Assembly (NCBI RefSeq): GCF_040901545.1
Contig: NZ_JBBDYL010000024.1
Location: 107,871 to 171,870, forward strand
Direction of reading: 5' to 3'
DNA from: Sulfuricaulis sp040901545
Lineage (GTDB): Bacteria; Pseudomonadota; Gammaproteobacteria; Acidiferrobacterales; Sulfurifustaceae
DNA: 64,000 bases
Below the pieces are notes generated by a model. The model was not told the origin of the DNA. It saw nothing but the letters and a program-made list of their open reading frames with translations, and did no database searches. A program made the position numbers and the translations under genes. Positions 25,495 to 33,923 of this stretch are shown here, piece after piece; the stretch's first letter is position 1, and each line of letters opens with the position of its first letter.

Positions 25495-25701
25495 ATGCCC
25501 TATGCGGCCACAGCCGATCTGCCGGACCCGGTGCGTAGTCACCTGCCGGCCCACGCCCAGGAAATTTATCTGGCGGCGTTCAATAACGCCTGGGAAGAAT
25601 ACGCCCGGCGCGAGGATCGGGAAGCCCTCGCGCACAGGGTTGCGTGGGCGGCGGTGAAGCAACAATACCGGAAAGCCGGAAAAGACTGGGTGAAGAAATA
25701 A
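25495..25701 (+). CDS. chaB: ChaB-family small protein
   Basis: 68 residues that match ChaB end to end (LPDPVRSHLPAHAQEIYLAA then FNNAWEEY; VAWAAVKQQYRK). ChaB is linked to the ChaA cation exchanger in E. coli, but its role is uncertain and no chaA is here. Confidence 0.88.
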   Translation: MPYAATADLPDPVRSHLPAHAQEIYLAAFNNAWEEYARREDREALAHRVAWAAVKQQYRKAGKDWVKK

Positions 25702-25705
25702 CCCC

Positions 25706-26524
25706 GTGGACATCCGCAACAAAATCCGCGCGCAGGACATCGAGCAGTTTTATTCCCGGGCGCTGGAATGCACATCGGCGTCGCGCGCCGCCATTCAGGT
25801 GGCGCTGGTTTCCGGATTCGAAGTCAGGCGCAAACCGGACAAGAGTTTCGTCACCAGCGTGGACCTGCGGGTGGAGGAACAATTGCGCGCCCTGATACAG
25901 CAACATTTCCCGGATCACGGAATCATCGGCGAGGAATACCCGCCGACGAAACCGCAGGCGCCGTTTCAATGGATTATGGATCCGATCGATGGCACGGAGG
26001 ATTTCGTGCACCGCCTGCCCACCTTCGGCACCATGCTCGGTCTGTACTACCGCGGCGCGCCGGTCGTGGGCGTCATCGATCATCCGGTGCTCGATCTGCG
26101 CGTGAGCGCTGCGTTCGGTTTGGGTACTTACAAGAACAACGAGCGCATTCGTCTTGTTGACATCGAGCCTGCCGCCATGGATGGAAGCGAGCGCGTGATG
26201 ATTCCGGCGCGCGCGAATTTCATCAAGCACGCCGACGAGGGGCGCCTGTTCGACGCCGTAACCCGGGCGCACCCCAACCACCGGATTTACCGTACCTGCT
26301 TTACTCACGCCTGCGCGGCGATCGGTGCCGCGGACGCCACCATCGACTACGGTAATCCGGTGTGGGATTTTGCCGCCACCCGAATTCTGATCGAGGAAGC
26401 CGGGGGAAAGTTTGTAACCGTGCGGGAAATGGATGTCCCCAAACTCGGTAAGGTTTATGGCTCGGTTTTCGGAAAACCGCGGCTGGTTGAGAAACTGGTT
26501 GCGCTCTTCAATGCTCCCGCGTGA
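25706..26524 (+). CDS. Inositol monophosphatase-family phosphatase
   Basis: 272 residues from a GTG four bases after chaB. Metal-binding motifs are GEEYP, DPIDGTEDF and the C-terminal VWDFAA. The substrate may be inositol phosphate, histidinol phosphate or PAP, which the motifs do not settle. Confidence 0.88.
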   Translation: MDIRNKIRAQDIEQFYSRALECTSASRAAIQVALVSGFEVRRKPDKSFVTSVDLRVEEQLRALIQQHFPDHGIIGEEYPPTKPQAPFQWIMDPIDGTEDFVHRLPTFGTMLGLYYRGAPVVGVIDHPVLDLRVSAAFGLGTYKNNERIRLVDIEPAAMDGSERVMIPARANFIKHADEGRLFDAVTRAHPNHRIYRTCFTHACAAIGAADATIDYGNPVWDFAATRILIEEAGGKFVTVREMDVPKLGKVYGSVFGKPRLVEKLVALFNAPA

Positions 26525-26581
26525 ACATTACCGGGTTTAGTCGGTCAGTAGGATACATCACGGCAGACAGAGGTGACCCAT

Positions 26582-27052
26582 ATGGATACAGCCACATTCG
26601 GCGCCGGTTGTTTCTGGGGGGTGGAAGCGGCGTTCCGTAACATTCCCGGCGTTATCTCCACGACGGTCGGTTACGGCGGCGGCAAAAAAGAAAATCCGAC
26701 GTATCAAGAAGTGTGCACCGACACCACCGGCCATGCGGAACTGGTAGAGGTAACCTTCGACCCCGCCAAGGTGTCCTATGAGCAGCTGCTGGAAGTATTT
26801 TGGCAGAATCACGATCCCACCACGCGCAACCGGCAGGGTCCGGATGTCGGGTCGCAATACCGCTCGGTGATTTTCTATCACTCACCGGCGCAGGAAGCGG
26901 CCGCGCGCGCCGCGAAAGAAAAACTGGATAAATCCGGCAAGTTCCGCCGCCCAATCGTGACCGAAATTGCGCCGGCTCCGCCGTTTTACAAGGCCGAGGA
27001 ATATCACCAGCGCTACCTGGAGAAACGCGGCCTCGCGACCTGCCATATCTAA
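26582..27052 (+). CDS. msrA: Peptide-methionine (S)-S-oxide reductase
   Basis: 156 residues from MDTATFGAGCFWGVE, with the catalytic Cys in GCFW. AGAGGTGACCC precedes the ATG at 26582. The C-terminal LEKRGLATCHI retains a Cys that could be the resolving residue. Cytoplasmic, unlike the exported msrB 5 kb away. Confidence 0.94.
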   Translation: MDTATFGAGCFWGVEAAFRNIPGVISTTVGYGGGKKENPTYQEVCTDTTGHAELVEVTFDPAKVSYEQLLEVFWQNHDPTTRNRQGPDVGSQYRSVIFYHSPAQEAAARAAKEKLDKSGKFRRPIVTEIAPAPPFYKAEEYHQRYLEKRGLATCHI

Positions 27053-27098
27053 GACCGTCCGCTTCCCTGGCGTGAACCGCTTTCTGGTTTCCGGTCCT

Positions 27099-27629
27099 TC
27101 AGTTCCGTGCCGGTTCCATCAGCGCATCGAGATTGCGGTTATCGCAAAAACCGGTGAATTCGTCGCGCAACCGCCCGATGTGAACCGCGGACGGTATGCT
27201 CACAATCAAGTTAAGTGAAAACATCGGTGTCCCGGTATGCGCCGCGGGATATGTCCAGGTGCTCATCTCCTCGATGTTGATTCCACGGCTGGCGAAAAAT
27301 TCAGCGACGTCGTGAACAATGCCCGGATGGTCCATGGCCACGACATCGACCGTATACGGCATCATGTCCTGCGTGCCGGCCCGTGGTTCCGTGTGCCGGG
27401 CATGAACGGTCAATTCCAGATTTTTTTCCACCACCGGGAGTTGGCGCTCGAGCCGCGTAATCGCGCCCCAGTGTCCTGAAACCATCAGAATCAGGGAAAA
27501 CTCGCCGCCTAATACCATCATCCGGCTGTTTTCGATGTTGCAACCGCAGTCGAGAATCGACTTGGACAGCTCGTTGACGATACCGGGGCGATCTTTTCCC
27601 AAAGCGGAAATGACAAAATATTTCTTCAT
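27099..27629 (-). CDS. gcvR: Glycine cleavage system transcriptional repressor-like, two ACT domains
   Basis: 176 residues with two ACT domains (ALGKDRPGIVNELSKSILDC; AMDHPGIVHDVAEFFASRGI). GcvR binds glycine and antagonises GcvA in enterics. No gcv genes are nearby. Confidence 0.85.
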   Translation of the reverse strand: MKKYFVISALGKDRPGIVNELSKSILDCGCNIENSRMMVLGGEFSLILMVSGHWGAITRLERQLPVVEKNLELTVHARHTEPRAGTQDMMPYTVDVVAMDHPGIVHDVAEFFASRGINIEEMSTWTYPAAHTGTPMFSLNLIVSIPSAVHIGRLRDEFTGFCDNRNLDALMEPARN

Positions 27630-27725
27630 GAAGGAATTATCGGATTTCGGATCGGCGCGCAGGAAGCGGAAAGTTTATCGCCTTATATTGCCGTCGACCA
27701 GCGAAGATCGGCGATTCTATTCCGG

Positions 27726-28775
27726 TCAGCGGGAAAGTTTAAGTTCCTTGACCACGAGATTACGCTTGTCGCCATTCCAGGACGAGACGCCTAACAGTTT
27801 TCCGGAATTATTAGCGTCGAGATCGTAAAACGGGACAATGTCCCAGACCTTCTTCAGCCCCTTCCGGTCGTAAACAAAAAAATAATTCTCCCGTCTTTCA
27901 TAACTTGGGCCGGTGCTGATCTGGAAGGCCACCTGATTGCCAGTCGCGTACTCCACCCGCATCGCCGTCTGCTGATAATATTTCACGGGGAAACGGTAAA
28001 GCAGGTCGAGACGACCGTCACGGTAGCGCACAAGATAGGCTTCACGCTGGTAGGCCATGAACAGGACAAAGTCCTTGTCCAGGGCAAATGCCCCGCGCAG
28101 GCTGTAAATCCACGTGTCCGGGATTTCAACCAGTTTGACCGTTGCCTTACGCCCGGCATCGAGATACCAGACATGGTTGTCCTGTTGCCAGTAATTTTTC
28201 TGCACGATGAATTTCATCTCGCCGATTTTGTATCCGTTAAATAGCGCGTTTTCCAACACGAGAGGCGGGATAGCGGGAAATGCCGCCGCCAAGTCGGGAG
28301 CGGATGCCGCTTTTTTTCGAGCGGTCTCGTCGTCGAAGGAAATGGGTTTTTTCTCGATCAGGCTTCCGGCCACCGCGTCAAACACCAGATCAACGCCGTT
28401 GACATCACCGTCTGAAATGCTCGCCTTCAACGTCGTGGCGCTTGTCCAGACAAAGCCGGATACAAAACTTTTGTACACGGCAAATTCGCGTGATGACCGC
28501 GAATCGAGCAGTGTCTTGACCTTGAGGGTTTTCAGGTCGAGCACCAGAATTTCGTTCAGCTCGACCGTGCCTTCGTGAATAACACGGGAAAAAGCCAGAT
28601 GGCGCGAATCCGGGGAGAAAAGCGGCAGCACATAATCGCCGTCATCCAGAACGATAATGGATTTCCCGGCGACGGACACTTCACCCGACGGCATTACCGG
28701 CAAGGATACAAACGGATTGGCCCACACGGGCACCGGTAACAACGCCGCGATCACCACCCACACCCAATGCCGCAT
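27726..28775 (-). CDS. Exported beta-propeller-like protein of unknown function
   Basis: 349 residues. A signal peptide ends VWA-N near residue 19. The rest has repeated TolB/WD40-like blades (VLPLFSPDSRHLAFSRVIHE; WNGDKRNLVVKELKLSR) and no heme motif. Its position beyond nirN, on the same strand as the whole heme d1 cluster, suggests a periplasmic role in denitrification. The sequence gives no specific function. Confidence 0.6.
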   Translation of the reverse strand: MRHWVWVVIAALLPVPVWANPFVSLPVMPSGEVSVAGKSIIVLDDGDYVLPLFSPDSRHLAFSRVIHEGTVELNEILVLDLKTLKVKTLLDSRSSREFAVYKSFVSGFVWTSATTLKASISDGDVNGVDLVFDAVAGSLIEKKPISFDDETARKKAASAPDLAAAFPAIPPLVLENALFNGYKIGEMKFIVQKNYWQQDNHVWYLDAGRKATVKLVEIPDTWIYSLRGAFALDKDFVLFMAYQREAYLVRYRDGRLDLLYRFPVKYYQQTAMRVEYATGNQVAFQISTGPSYERRENYFFVYDRKGLKKVWDIVPFYDLDANNSGKLLGVSSWNGDKRNLVVKELKLSR

Positions 28776-28848
28776 GTACGTTTTTGGCAGGTTAACGAGC
28801 CGCCTGAGTATACCCTGCTTTTAAAAAGTGGGCATAACCTTGGTGACG

Positions 28849-28962
28849 TTACGGCGCCGCACCCGCGGCCGTACCGGTCTGAAACTTGGTGAGGCCGGTT
28901 TCGCGCACCGATAATTCAAGGCGATAAAGCAGGGTTGAGACCGCCATGTTATCCGATTCCAT
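28849..28962 (-). CDS. Possible 37-codon ORF between nirN and the propeller gene
   Basis: An ATG-started frame (MESDNMAVSTLLYRLELSVR) ends 17 bases downstream with TAA. It fills most of the 204-bp gap, but no family is recognised and no strong ribosome site is seen. It may be spurious. Confidence 0.25.
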   Translation of the reverse strand: MESDNMAVSTLLYRLELSVRETGLTKFQTGTAAGAAP

Positions 28963-28979
28963 AGCGAAGCAGATCCGGA

Positions 28980-30620
28980 TCAATGGCTGGTACCCGCTGA
29001 GCGGGTGATCTTGTTGTAGACGTTGTACTTGCCAGAGGGTTTTTTCATCGGCAGGCGTTTCACTTCCTTGAAGGTCGCGGCGTCATAGACCACCAGCGCG
29101 CCGTCCATTTCCCAGATACTTACCAGCGCGTATTTGCCGTCGCGCGTGAACTCGGTGTGCGCCGCGGTCTTGCCGGGTGCAGGCCTGAGCGTCTTGACGA
29201 CTTCGAGTTTGTTTTTGTCGATGATCTCGAGCGCCTCCTTGTTCGGGCTGAACATGGAATCGGTCCAGGCATAGGGCGTGTTTTCGTGGGAGCGCATGAA
29301 AAATCCCGGACCGAGGGTCTTGATGTTCCTGATGGTCTTCCAGGTCTTTATGTCGATGACGGTGATGGTGCCTTCCTTGAGGTTGGGCGTGGCCAGCACC
29401 GGCGTGCCGCGCCAGTCCCAGGTAATGCCCGATCCCAGGTGCGGCAGGCCGGGCAAATCCACGTCGGCGATCTTGCGGCCCACGATCAGGCTCACCACCT
29501 GGCCATTCTTGCCGTTGCGCGCGGCGCCGATCAGATGCTCATACGGCTGGTCGAAGAAAAAGTCATCGAGATAATCATCAAGGCGGATGCGGCGCACCGG
29601 ACAATCTTGTAGGGAACAAGATTGGACGCGCTTTAGCGCGCCCGTAGGGCGAGGGCCAGGATGGCCCGAGTCAAACGGCTCATCCGCAATGAGCGCCTCG
29701 CCCATGCGGTAGTCGTGCACCAACCCCGGATAAACCGGCTCGGCCTTGTCGTCGTAGGGAATTTCCCACACCTCGGGGATGTCCTTGAGCGCAGCAATGA
29801 AACTCTTGCGCGGCGCGGCATCGTAAACCGCACTCACGCGCGAGCTTTTGCCGGCGTCGTCCCGCACCGGAATGATCTTGAGCGGCGTCAGGTCCACGGC
29901 ATCCAGCAGCACCAGGGTATGCGGCAGGTAATTACCCGCGATCACAAAACGCCCGTCACTTGAGACCGCGATGTTGCGCATGTTGATGCCGGCGCGGATC
30001 TCGGCAACATATTTCAAATTATAAATATCGAACTTGCTCACCCAGCCGTCGCGCGAGCCGAAATAGACGAAGCGCCCGTCGGGCGAGAACTTCGGCCCGC
30101 CGTGCAGGGCGAAACGTGTCGGGAAACGCAGGATCGGCTCGAAGCGGTCGCCGTCGAGCAGGGTTGCGTGATGGTCACCTAGCTCGACCACGATGAAAAG
30201 ATTGAGCAGATCGGCCTTGAAAACCGGCTTGTCCGGCAGGCTCCCGGGTTTGTTATGGATGACCTGCGAGGCGCGCATGTCCGCCAGTTCCCAGCGCGGC
30301 GCCTGCGCCGGTGGCGTGTAGATGAAATCCGCCAGTGCCTTGATCTGCGCATCCGAAAGTTTTTCGCGGAATGGCGGCATTTGCGTCAGCGCGCGCCCAT
30401 CCCGGATGACGGATAGCGCCTCCTCGCGCTTCAGCCTTCCCAGGTTCTCCGGCAGCAGCGCCGGACCCATCTTGCCGAAACGGTCGGCACCGTGGCAGGA
30501 AACACAGTGCTCCGCGTAAAGTTTTTCCACGGAGGGCGATTCAGCGGCCAGGACATCAGCCGCGGAAAATGCAAAAGCCAAGCAGAGAAAAAAAGCGGAA
30601 CGCCGGCAAGCATGCATCAT
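28980..30620 (-). CDS. nirN: NirN, heme d1 dehydrogenase (cytochrome c plus d1-type propeller)
   Basis: 546 residues. A signal peptide ends VLA-A near residue 26, then a cytochrome c domain (CVSCH, near residue 39) precedes an eight-bladed NirS-like propeller (from about residue 130). NirN oxidises dihydro-heme d1, the last step of heme d1 synthesis, in the periplasm. The order nirJ-nirN matches known clusters. About residues 315-338 (DSGHPGPRPTGALKRVQS and following) are encoded by a palindromic repeat inserted in frame (29602-29675), leaving the flanks DEPF and PVRRIRLDDYLDDFFF joined smoothly if it is removed. Confidence 0.92.
   Translation of the reverse strand: MMHACRRSAFFLCLAFAFSAADVLAAESPSVEKLYAEHCVSCHGADRFGKMGPALLPENLGRLKREEALSVIRDGRALTQMPPFREKLSDAQIKALADFIYTPPAQAPRWELADMRASQVIHNKPGSLPDKPVFKADLLNLFIVVELGDHHATLLDGDRFEPILRFPTRFALHGGPKFSPDGRFVYFGSRDGWVSKFDIYNLKYVAEIRAGINMRNIAVSSDGRFVIAGNYLPHTLVLLDAVDLTPLKIIPVRDDAGKSSRVSAVYDAAPRKSFIAALKDIPEVWEIPYDDKAEPVYPGLVHDYRMGEALIADEPFDSGHPGPRPTGALKRVQSCSLQDCPVRRIRLDDYLDDFFFDQPYEHLIGAARNGKNGQVVSLIVGRKIADVDLPGLPHLGSGITWDWRGTPVLATPNLKEGTITVIDIKTWKTIRNIKTLGPGFFMRSHENTPYAWTDSMFSPNKEALEIIDKNKLEVVKTLRPAPGKTAAHTEFTRDGKYALVSIWEMDGALVVYDAATFKEVKRLPMKKPSGKYNVYNKITRSAGTSH
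29602..29675 (+). repeat. Three-hairpin palindromic element inserted in frame within nirN
   Basis: Three stem-loops in a row: CAATCTTG/CAAGATTG (loop TAGGGAA), CGCGCT/AGCGCG, and GGGCC-AGGAT-GGCCC, then GAGTCAAA. The same architecture with different stem sequences but matching linkers (GGAC, GCCC, AGGGC, GTCAAA) occurs twice at 61101-61281. Read on the minus strand it adds about 24 codons to nirN without a stop. Confidence 0.75.
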
Positions 30621-30629
30621 GTGGCAAGT

Positions 30630-31835
30630 CTATTTGCTGGCGCTGACGATGGGAATACGCGTGTAGGGCCGGTTCTGCAGACGCTCTCCAAGGCCTTGCA
30701 CGCCGATTTCTTCATCGGTGAGATAGCACGCCGGGTCCTCGGCCCAGGGATCGTTGGTGAGCTGGTGCGCGCGTACGCGCGTGTTGCCGCCGCAGATATC
30801 GAAATACCTGCAGGCGCCGCAGCGGCCTTTGATGCTGCGCGGACTGGCCTTGAGCCCGGCCATGAGCGGATCGGAGGTATCCTGCCAGATTTGCGAGAAC
30901 GGTCGTTCCTTTACATTGCCCAGGCTGTAATGCCACCAGAAGGTGTCGGGATGGACGTTGCCGAGATTATCGATATTCGCGATGTTCACGCCCGAGGAGT
31001 TGCCGCCCCACTGTGCGAGCTTGGCGCGCAGGTGATCCTCGAGTTGCGGGAAATGCCGGCGCACCCAGAACAGCAGGTATACCCCGTCGGCGTCATTATT
31101 GCCGGTGACGAATTCCTTGTGCAGGCCGCGCTGGGTGTAATCCCAGCAGCGGTCGAACAGCAGGTCCATGGCCCAGCGCGTGGTTTTCAAAATCACGTCG
31201 TCCTTGCGGTTGATGTTGCCGCGACCGGCATAGTTGAGATGCGACAAATAAAACTTGTCGACGCGTTCTTGCTCCATGAGATCGAGCAATTCGGGAAGCT
31301 CGCGGGCGTTGTCCTGGGTCATGGTAAAACGCATGCCGACCTTTATTCTCCGATCACGACACAGGCGGATGGCGTTCATCGAGGCGTCGTAGGCTCCTTC
31401 GCGGCGGCGGAAACGGTCGTGGGTTTGTTTGATCCCGTCAATGCTGATGCCGACGTAGTCGTAACCGACTTCGGCGATGCGCCCGATGCTGGATTCGTCG
31501 ATCAGCGTGCCGTTGGTGGACAGTCCAACATAGAAACCCATTTCCTTGGCGCGGCGCGATACGTCGAAGATGTCGCGCCGCATGAGCGGCTCGCCGCCCG
31601 ACAGGATCAGCACCGGTACATGGAAACGCTTGAGGTCGTCCATGACCCGGTAAACCTCCGCGGTCGAAAGCTCGCCCGGGAAATCGGTGTCGGCCGAGAT
31701 CGAGTAGCAGTGCTTGCAGGTCAGGTTGCAGCGGCGGATCAGATTCCAGATCACCACCGGGCCGGGCGGCTGGCGTCTAGGCCCGAGCGGCGTCGGGTGG
31801 TGGATTTCCTGCATGTATTGCGATATCCGGAACAT
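30630..31835 (-). CDS. nirJ: NirJ, radical SAM enzyme of heme d1 synthesis
   Basis: 401 residues. The radical SAM motif is CNLTCKHC (Cys near 36, 40, 43), then LSGGEPLMR. The C-terminal SPASM-like region has CGACRYFDICGGN. NirJ acts on 12,18-didecarboxysiroheme to remove propionates on the way to heme d1. It lies 9 bp upstream of nirN and is separated from nirH by a palindromic array of about 135 bp. Confidence 0.95.
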   Translation of the reverse strand: MFRISQYMQEIHHPTPLGPRRQPPGPVVIWNLIRRCNLTCKHCYSISADTDFPGELSTAEVYRVMDDLKRFHVPVLILSGGEPLMRRDIFDVSRRAKEMGFYVGLSTNGTLIDESSIGRIAEVGYDYVGISIDGIKQTHDRFRRREGAYDASMNAIRLCRDRRIKVGMRFTMTQDNARELPELLDLMEQERVDKFYLSHLNYAGRGNINRKDDVILKTTRWAMDLLFDRCWDYTQRGLHKEFVTGNNDADGVYLLFWVRRHFPQLEDHLRAKLAQWGGNSSGVNIANIDNLGNVHPDTFWWHYSLGNVKERPFSQIWQDTSDPLMAGLKASPRSIKGRCGACRYFDICGGNTRVRAHQLTNDPWAEDPACYLTDEEIGVQGLGERLQNRPYTRIPIVSASK

Positions 31836-31856
31836 TTCACCTTACCATCAAAAAAA

Positions 31857-31972
31857 TCAATTCACAGGATTAACAGGATTTTTCAGGATTTACAGGATTA
31901 ATTCAAAAATATTTTGGGTTTAATCTTGTTAATCCTGTTTTAATCCTGTGAATCCTGTTAATTAAAAATTTT
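31857..31972. repeat. Palindromic array of ACAGGATTA units between nirH and nirJ
   Basis: The left arm has four AGGATT units (CACAGGATTAACAGGATTT and onward). The right arm has the complement (TTAATCCTGT and variants) from about 31921. The arms can fold into a long hairpin in the nirH-nirJ mRNA, which might set the ratio of the two or act as a processing point. Units of this sequence are common interspersed repeats in bacteria. Confidence 0.75.
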
Positions 31973-32492
31973 AACTAATCCTCAAGCCGGTTTTTTTGAG
32001 TATACGGGTGCTGTACAGCAGCGCATGGCCGCGGTCGGCGGTACCCAGCAACGCGGCGATCTGCGCCACTTTGGCTTCCACTTCCGGGCGATCGCGCCCG
32101 TGTACCATGGCGAACAGGTTATACGGCCATTCCGGCAAGTGCCGCGGACGATGATAGCAGTGACTGACGAAATCAAGTTCACCGATCCTATTTCCCAGCT
32201 CGCGCACGCGCCCGTCCGGCACGTCCCACACCGACATGCCGTTGGCCCGGTAACCCAGCGCGTAATGATTCGGGACCGCGCCGATACGGCGGATGATTCC
32301 GGCATCGAGCATGCGTTGCAGGCGCGCCATCACCTCCTCGGCGCCGATCTGCAGTTGCCCGGCGATGACATGATACGGACGGCTCACGCGCGGCAGGCCT
32401 TCCTGGGTCGCCACAATGATACGGCGGTCAAGCGCATCGAGTACGGGCGCGGCCCCGGTCCGTTGTTCGCGCAAGGCGGGCGCCGTGCTCAT
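31971..32492 (-). CDS. nirH: NirH, siroheme decarboxylase subunit
   Basis: 173 residues from MSTAPALREQ at 32492, whose ATG overlaps the nirG stop (ATGA). It is an Lrp/AsnC-like fold with HTH-type start (LDALDRRIIVATQEGLPRVS) and the family motif CYHRPRHLPEWPYNLFAMVHG. With NirD, L and G it decarboxylates siroheme to 12,18-didecarboxysiroheme. NirH and NirL share more with each other than with D/G; the H/L labels rest on gene order. Confidence 0.9.
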   Translation of the reverse strand: MSTAPALREQRTGAAPVLDALDRRIIVATQEGLPRVSRPYHVIAGQLQIGAEEVMARLQRMLDAGIIRRIGAVPNHYALGYRANGMSVWDVPDGRVRELGNRIGELDFVSHCYHRPRHLPEWPYNLFAMVHGRDRPEVEAKVAQIAALLGTADRGHALLYSTRILKKTGLRIS

Positions 32493-32932
32493 GCCTCGAA
32501 CCTCAGCCCGACGAAGTATTCCTCCAGCTTGGGCATGTTGTAGACGGGATAACCAGTAACCGTTCCGATTTGAGCCAGCACCTCGGCGATACGCTCCGGT
32601 GTTTCGGTCGCGAGCACGAACCACAGGTTGAATGCGTGCTCGCGCGCATAGTTGTGCGCCACTTCGGGAAAACCGTTCACGATCTCCGCCACGCGCTCGA
32701 AATCGCCGGCGGGAATTTTCATGGCCGCGAGCGTCAGCGCCCCGCCCAGGCGCTCGGCGTGATACATCGGTCCAAACCGGGTCAGCGTGCCCCGATCCAG
32801 CAGCGCATCCAGGCGCCGGATAAGGTCAACCTCGCTCAGGCCCAGCCGCGCCGATATTTCGGCATAAGGACGCTCGCAGATCGGGAATCCCCCCTGCAGA
32901 TCATTGACGATGTCGCGATCGATCGCATCCAT
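32489..32932 (-). CDS. nirG: NirG, siroheme decarboxylase subunit
   Basis: 147 residues from MDAIDRDIVNDLQGGFPICE. It has the D/G-type ending (HNYAREHAFNLWFVLATETP; VYNMPKLEEYFVGLRFEA). It overlaps nirL by one base (TGATG) and nirH by four, so the set is translated as a block. Confidence 0.9.
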   Translation of the reverse strand: MDAIDRDIVNDLQGGFPICERPYAEISARLGLSEVDLIRRLDALLDRGTLTRFGPMYHAERLGGALTLAAMKIPAGDFERVAEIVNGFPEVAHNYAREHAFNLWFVLATETPERIAEVLAQIGTVTGYPVYNMPKLEEYFVGLRFEA

Positions 32933-33471
32933 CAACGTTCCCCTGCGGCGTATGAGTATACCGCCCCGCGCTGTTTGAATCGGCGGCGGCTGAAGAGAAC
33001 CTCATGCGGCAGACTTTGCAGACCGCAATGATTGACCATCCACTCGAGTTGCGACAGCACTTCCTCCCGGCTTTTCCCGTGAATCATGCAATAAAGATTG
33101 TAACGCCACCGCGGCAGGCGCCGCGGGCGCCGATAACATAACGTGATGAATTCGAATTCGGCCAGGCAGCGTCCAAGTTCCATCACCCGGTCATCCGGCA
33201 CGTCCCACACCACCATGGCATTGGCCGAATAACCCAACTCACGATGGCGCACCACCACGCCGAAACGGCTGATGACGCCGGCTTCCTTGAGCCGGGTCAG
33301 GCATGCCATCACTTCCGCTTCTTCCAGCCCGAGGCGCGCGGCGATTTCGGCATAAGGACGCGGTACCAGCGGCAAACCCGGTTGTAGCGCGGCGAGAACA
33401 CGCCGTTCCGTTTCACCCACACGCTGATGGCGCGTTTTCGCTTCGGGATGCCGGACCAGCGTCAGTTCCAT
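32932..33471 (-). CDS. nirL: NirL, siroheme decarboxylase subunit
   Basis: 179 residues with the H/L-type motif CYRRPRRLPRWRYNLYCMIH and HTH-like start (RRVLAALQPGLPLVPRPYAE). It overlaps the end of nirD by 10 bases. It partners NirD/G/H in siroheme decarboxylation. Confidence 0.9.
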   Translation of the reverse strand: MELTLVRHPEAKTRHQRVGETERRVLAALQPGLPLVPRPYAEIAARLGLEEAEVMACLTRLKEAGVISRFGVVVRHRELGYSANAMVVWDVPDDRVMELGRCLAEFEFITLCYRRPRRLPRWRYNLYCMIHGKSREEVLSQLEWMVNHCGLQSLPHEVLFSRRRFKQRGAVYSYAAGER

Positions 33472-33923
33472 TGGAGCTCAAATCCCAGGTCGATGTGATA
33501 GTCCTGTTCGAGCGGTAACGACAACACCTCATAGCCGGTGCGCACGACAATCTCATCGAGCACATCCTGAAGCCGCGCGACATCCGTGGAAGTAGCCACG
33601 AACCACAGATTCAAGTGATTCTCACGCTCGTAATTGTGGTTGACCTCCGGGTATCCGTTTACGAGCGCGGCCACGGATTCAAGCGTTTCCGCCGGCACCG
33701 CCATGGCGGCGAGCGTGCTCACGCCCACGGTGTTGGGGCGCACCACGGCGCCGACGCGGCTGACGGCGCCGGCGCGCGTGAGCGCTTCCAGTCGTGCCAG
33801 CACGTCATTTTCCGTCACACCGAGACGACGGGCGATCTCGGCATAGGGCGCGGGCGACAACGGGAAATCCCGCTGGAAATCGTTCAGCAGGCGTTGATCC
33901 AAATCGGTCAGTTCCGGTTTCAT
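33462..33923 (-). CDS. nirD: NirD, siroheme decarboxylase subunit
   Basis: 153 residues starting MKPELTDLDQRLLNDFQRDF, with HNYERENHLNLWFVATSTD and a D/G-type end. The ATG overlaps the nirF stop (ATGA). It is the first of the four decarboxylase genes. Confidence 0.92.
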   Translation of the reverse strand: MKPELTDLDQRLLNDFQRDFPLSPAPYAEIARRLGVTENDVLARLEALTRAGAVSRVGAVVRPNTVGVSTLAAMAVPAETLESVAALVNGYPEVNHNYERENHLNLWFVATSTDVARLQDVLDEIVVRTGYEVLSLPLEQDYHIDLGFELQWN

